The notes beneath the pieces were generated by a model that saw nothing but the letters and a program-made list of their open reading frames with translations, made no database searches and was not told where the DNA came from. From assembly GCA_900770345.1 (NCBI GenBank), contig CAAGKF010000327.1, positions 1 through 7,124 on the forward strand: a stretch of DNA of 7,124 nt, written 5' to 3'. The DNA is from Lachnospiraceae bacterium (GTDB lineage: Bacteria > Bacillota > Clostridia > Lachnospirales > Lachnospiraceae). Within the stretch, counting starts at the first letter, position 1, and each line of letters starts with the position of its first letter. A program made the translations under genes and the position numbers. Shown here one piece after another: positions 6,008 to 7,124 of the stretch.

Positions 6008-6583
6008 ATGGAGCAATACACCCCCGATTTTGCAGCCCTGCTGCCTTTGGCCCGGAGTGGCGACCAGGAGGCACAGATGGCGATTGTAACAGCGTTCCGT
6101 CCCCTGCTGCGCAAACTGGCCGGACAGGAACGGGATTATTCCTTACGGATGGATCTGTCCAGCCAATTGGTGCTGGGCACACTGGAAGCCATCCAGAAGT
6201 TCCCGGGCACTGACAGCAGCCGATTCCCCGGATTTTTGAAAAAACATCTCTCTTTCCTGCTGTCCCATTATAAAAGGAAACAGCAGCGCTGGAACCGCTT
6301 AAAGGAGAAAATCTATGCACTGGAGAGCCACGAAACGACGGTTACGGAAGATTTTGAGGCGTCCTTCCGAACGGCTGAGTTACATGCGGTCCTGGGACGA
6401 CTCACCCCTTACGAGCGAAGGCTTGTCTTTCTTGCCTGCCTGGAAGAAACGCCCTGGCGGCGAATCCAGGAAGAATTTCACAAGCCGGTACCGACGCTTT
6501 ATGGGCATTATCGGAAGGCGCTGGAGAAAGTTAGAAAAGAACTGATCGGGCAGCAAAAGCCCTGGCACAAACGGTTGATTTGA
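6008..6583 (+). CDS. Sigma-70-like transcription factor
   Basis: The 191-residue protein has the layout of a short sigma factor. The N-terminal helix FAALLPLARSGDQEAQMAIV (8-27) resembles the helix-turn-helix start of conjugative-transposon and phage sigma-like regulators. DLSSQLVLGTLEAIQKF (49-65) plus a basic stretch near 90-105 resembles region 2, which binds core polymerase and the -10. LTPYERRLVFLACLEE through ALEKVRKEL (132-179) is a region 4-like helix-turn-helix for the -35. It probably directs polymerase to promoters of the element, for example late or transfer genes. AAAGGA at 5995-6000 lies 7 nt before the ATG, and the gene follows the loader by 15 bp. It is short for a primary sigma factor and lacks region 3. 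A non-sigma phage activator of the ArpU type is the main alternative. No target promoter can be named. Confidence 0.72.
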   Translation: MEQYTPDFAALLPLARSGDQEAQMAIVTAFRPLLRKLAGQERDYSLRMDLSSQLVLGTLEAIQKFPGTDSSRFPGFLKKHLSFLLSHYKRKQQRWNRLKEKIYALESHETTVTEDFEASFRTAELHAVLGRLTPYERRLVFLACLEETPWRRIQEEFHKPVPTLYGHYRKALEKVRKELIGQQKPWHKRLI

Positions 6584-6599
6584 GAGAAAGGAGCCATCC

Positions 6600-6713
6600 A
6601 TGCCACTACCAGGCTGTATCCGGGACTCGCCGCAGGAAGCGGGAGACACCCGCCCTTGTTTCACCAAGACAAAATGCCGGAAATGGTGCTGCACAAGCGC
6701 ACTGTTTCCATAG
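6600..6713 (+). CDS. Small cysteine-rich protein, 37 residues, unknown function
   Basis: ATG at 6600 is preceded by AGAAAGGAG (6584-6592) with a 7-nt gap, as good a ribosome binding site as those of the neighbours, and lies 16 bp after the sigma-like gene's stop. The peptide has five cysteines (C6, C20, C26, C30, C31) and a basic cluster KTKCRKWCC (23-31); it ends at TAG (6711-6713). Cysteines and basic residues suggest a small zinc-binding or nucleic-acid-binding protein, but I recognise no family. There is no signal peptide or membrane segment. The support for translation is the ribosome binding site and operon position; the open frame alone is too short to prove it. Confidence 0.55.
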   Translation: MPLPGCIRDSPQEAGDTRPCFTKTKCRKWCCTSALFP

Positions 6714-6728
6714 AAGAGTGAGGAGCCG

Positions 6729-6740
6729 ATGAAAATCTAA
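6729..6740 (+). other. Possible 3-codon mini-ORF (Met-Lys-Ile-stop)
   Basis: GTGAGGAG (6718-6725) stands 3 nt before ATG AAA ATC TAA, after the small cysteine-rich gene. The ribosome binding site looks real although the spacing is short. The stop is 2 bp before another ATG (6743) that opens an 11-residue frame ending at 6778. It may be the remnant of a gene start or a leader that positions ribosomes before the structured stretch downstream. Confidence 0.25.
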
Positions 6741-6954
6741 AAATGCAAACCATTCATCGAACCAGCCCTCACGCCTAGCCCTGTTACAAGTTCGGGGGAG
6801 GTTACTTATTCTTTAAAGTTTCTACGACAACTCTTGAATTTTACCCAACTTCAGGAGCTGTCCTGCAACAGGAACCTTCCAGGTTCTCCGAGTTCTTTGC
6901 ATCAGCCTTACTACCTTCGGGACTGATGCTGACTCGATTTTCATTCTGGACACC
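6741..6954 (+). ncRNA. Hairpin-rich untranslated stretch, possible structured RNA
   Basis: No convincing gene lies between 6741 and 7080. The stretch carries several stems. GACA-A-CTCTTGAA (6826-6838) pairs with TTCAGGAG-C-TGTC (6850-6862) as 12 pairs with one mismatch and one G-U. GAACCT/AGGTTC (6872-6877, 6881-6886) has a 3-nt loop. GCATCAG/CTGATGC (6899-6905, 6923-6929) extends inward by three pairs past one bulge. A weaker CGAAC/GTTCG pair is at 6758-6762 and 6790-6794. It ends at a strong terminator. No own promoter is clear, so it may be the 3' untranslated part of the upstream operon, processed from it, or a cis-acting DNA site. Family unknown. Confidence 0.42.
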
Positions 6955-6995
6955 AGCGCAGAGCCGGAGTAGTGACCCGGCTCTGCGCTACTTTT
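6955..6995 (+). terminator. Strong intrinsic terminator
   Basis: AGCGCAGAGCCGG (6955-6967) and CCGGCTCTGCGCT (6977-6989) form a perfect 13-bp GC-rich stem with a 9-nt loop. AC and TTTT (6992-6995) follow, then ATAT. This closes the transcript of the loader, sigma-like and small-protein genes, and isolates the gene beginning at 7081. Confidence 0.88.
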
Positions 6996-7080
6996 ATATC
7001 TGATTTTCTTTATGGAATTTACAATTTCTCTCGAAAAATTCTCCCCTTCCGTCTCTTACTAAGTGTAAGGAGGCGATGAC

Positions 7081-7124
7081 ATGCAGGAAATCAACAAGCA
7101 GGAATTATTGGAAATGGCCCACAG
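7081..7124 (+). CDS. Start of an unidentified gene, cut by the window edge
   Basis: The frame reads MQEINKQELLEMAH and runs off the right edge. AAGGAGG (7067-7073) is 7 nt upstream of the ATG at 7081, an ideal spacing. An ATG at 7076 in another frame is too close to that site and gives a less protein-like sequence. Fourteen residues are too few to name a family. Because a strong terminator lies 86 bp upstream, this gene should have its own promoter between 6996 and 7065, but I see no good match to consensus there. Confidence 0.6.
   Translation, partial: MQEINKQELLEMAH

Noticed and set aside
5742..6320. 192-codon minus-strand open frame
   Set aside because: It spans the end of the loader and the start of the sigma-like gene on the other strand, both well supported.
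6743..6778. 11-codon open frame after the mini-ORF
   Set aside because: The nearest ribosome binding site is 17 nt upstream and the frame is too short to support on its own.

Overview
The window looks like part of a mobile element or accessory island from a bacterium of the Bacillota. Ribosome binding sites are strong AAGGAGG or GAAAGGAG types, genes are tightly packed on the plus strand, and Leu and Arg codons are rich in CTG and CGG. A Negativicutes host such as an Acidaminococcus relative would fit, but that is a guess from codon style and not something the sequence proves.

Region 1 (1-3797) is the end of a type I restriction-modification operon. It holds the 3' part of hsdS, with its second target-recognition domain, followed by a complete hsdR that overlaps hsdS by 8 bp. 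A strong hairpin with a short T-tract closes the operon. hsdM and the start of hsdS presumably lie to the left.

Region 2 (3798-4276) has no convincing protein gene. It has a very good sigma-A-type promoter with an extended -10, then about 320 nt that fold into nested stems closed by a perfect 16-bp long-range stem and a run of six T. I read this as a structured non-coding RNA that I cannot match to a known family. Two further hairpins lie just before the next gene.

Region 3 (4277-5992) is a phage- or plasmid-type replication module: a replisome-organizer-like initiator, a candidate replication origin and a DnaC/DnaI-type helicase loader ATPase. The origin has 12-bp CAACC iterons inside the 3' end of the initiator gene, a perfect DnaA box, a second iteron cluster in the opposite orientation and an AT-rich stretch. 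The expected logic is that the initiator binds the iterons, the AT-rich DNA opens, and the loader brings the host replicative helicase.

Region 4 (6008-7124) continues the loader's gene string with a sigma-70-like regulator and a 37-residue cysteine-rich small protein, each 15-16 bp after the previous gene and each with its own ribosome binding site. A 3-codon mini-ORF follows, then about 210 nt of hairpin-rich sequence ending in a strong intrinsic terminator. The start of another gene runs off the right edge.

The most interesting parts are the two structured non-coding stretches and the bipartite iteron origin. Whether the element is a prophage, a phage satellite, a conjugative element or a plasmid cannot be decided here, because no integrase, capsid, relaxase or transfer gene is visible.
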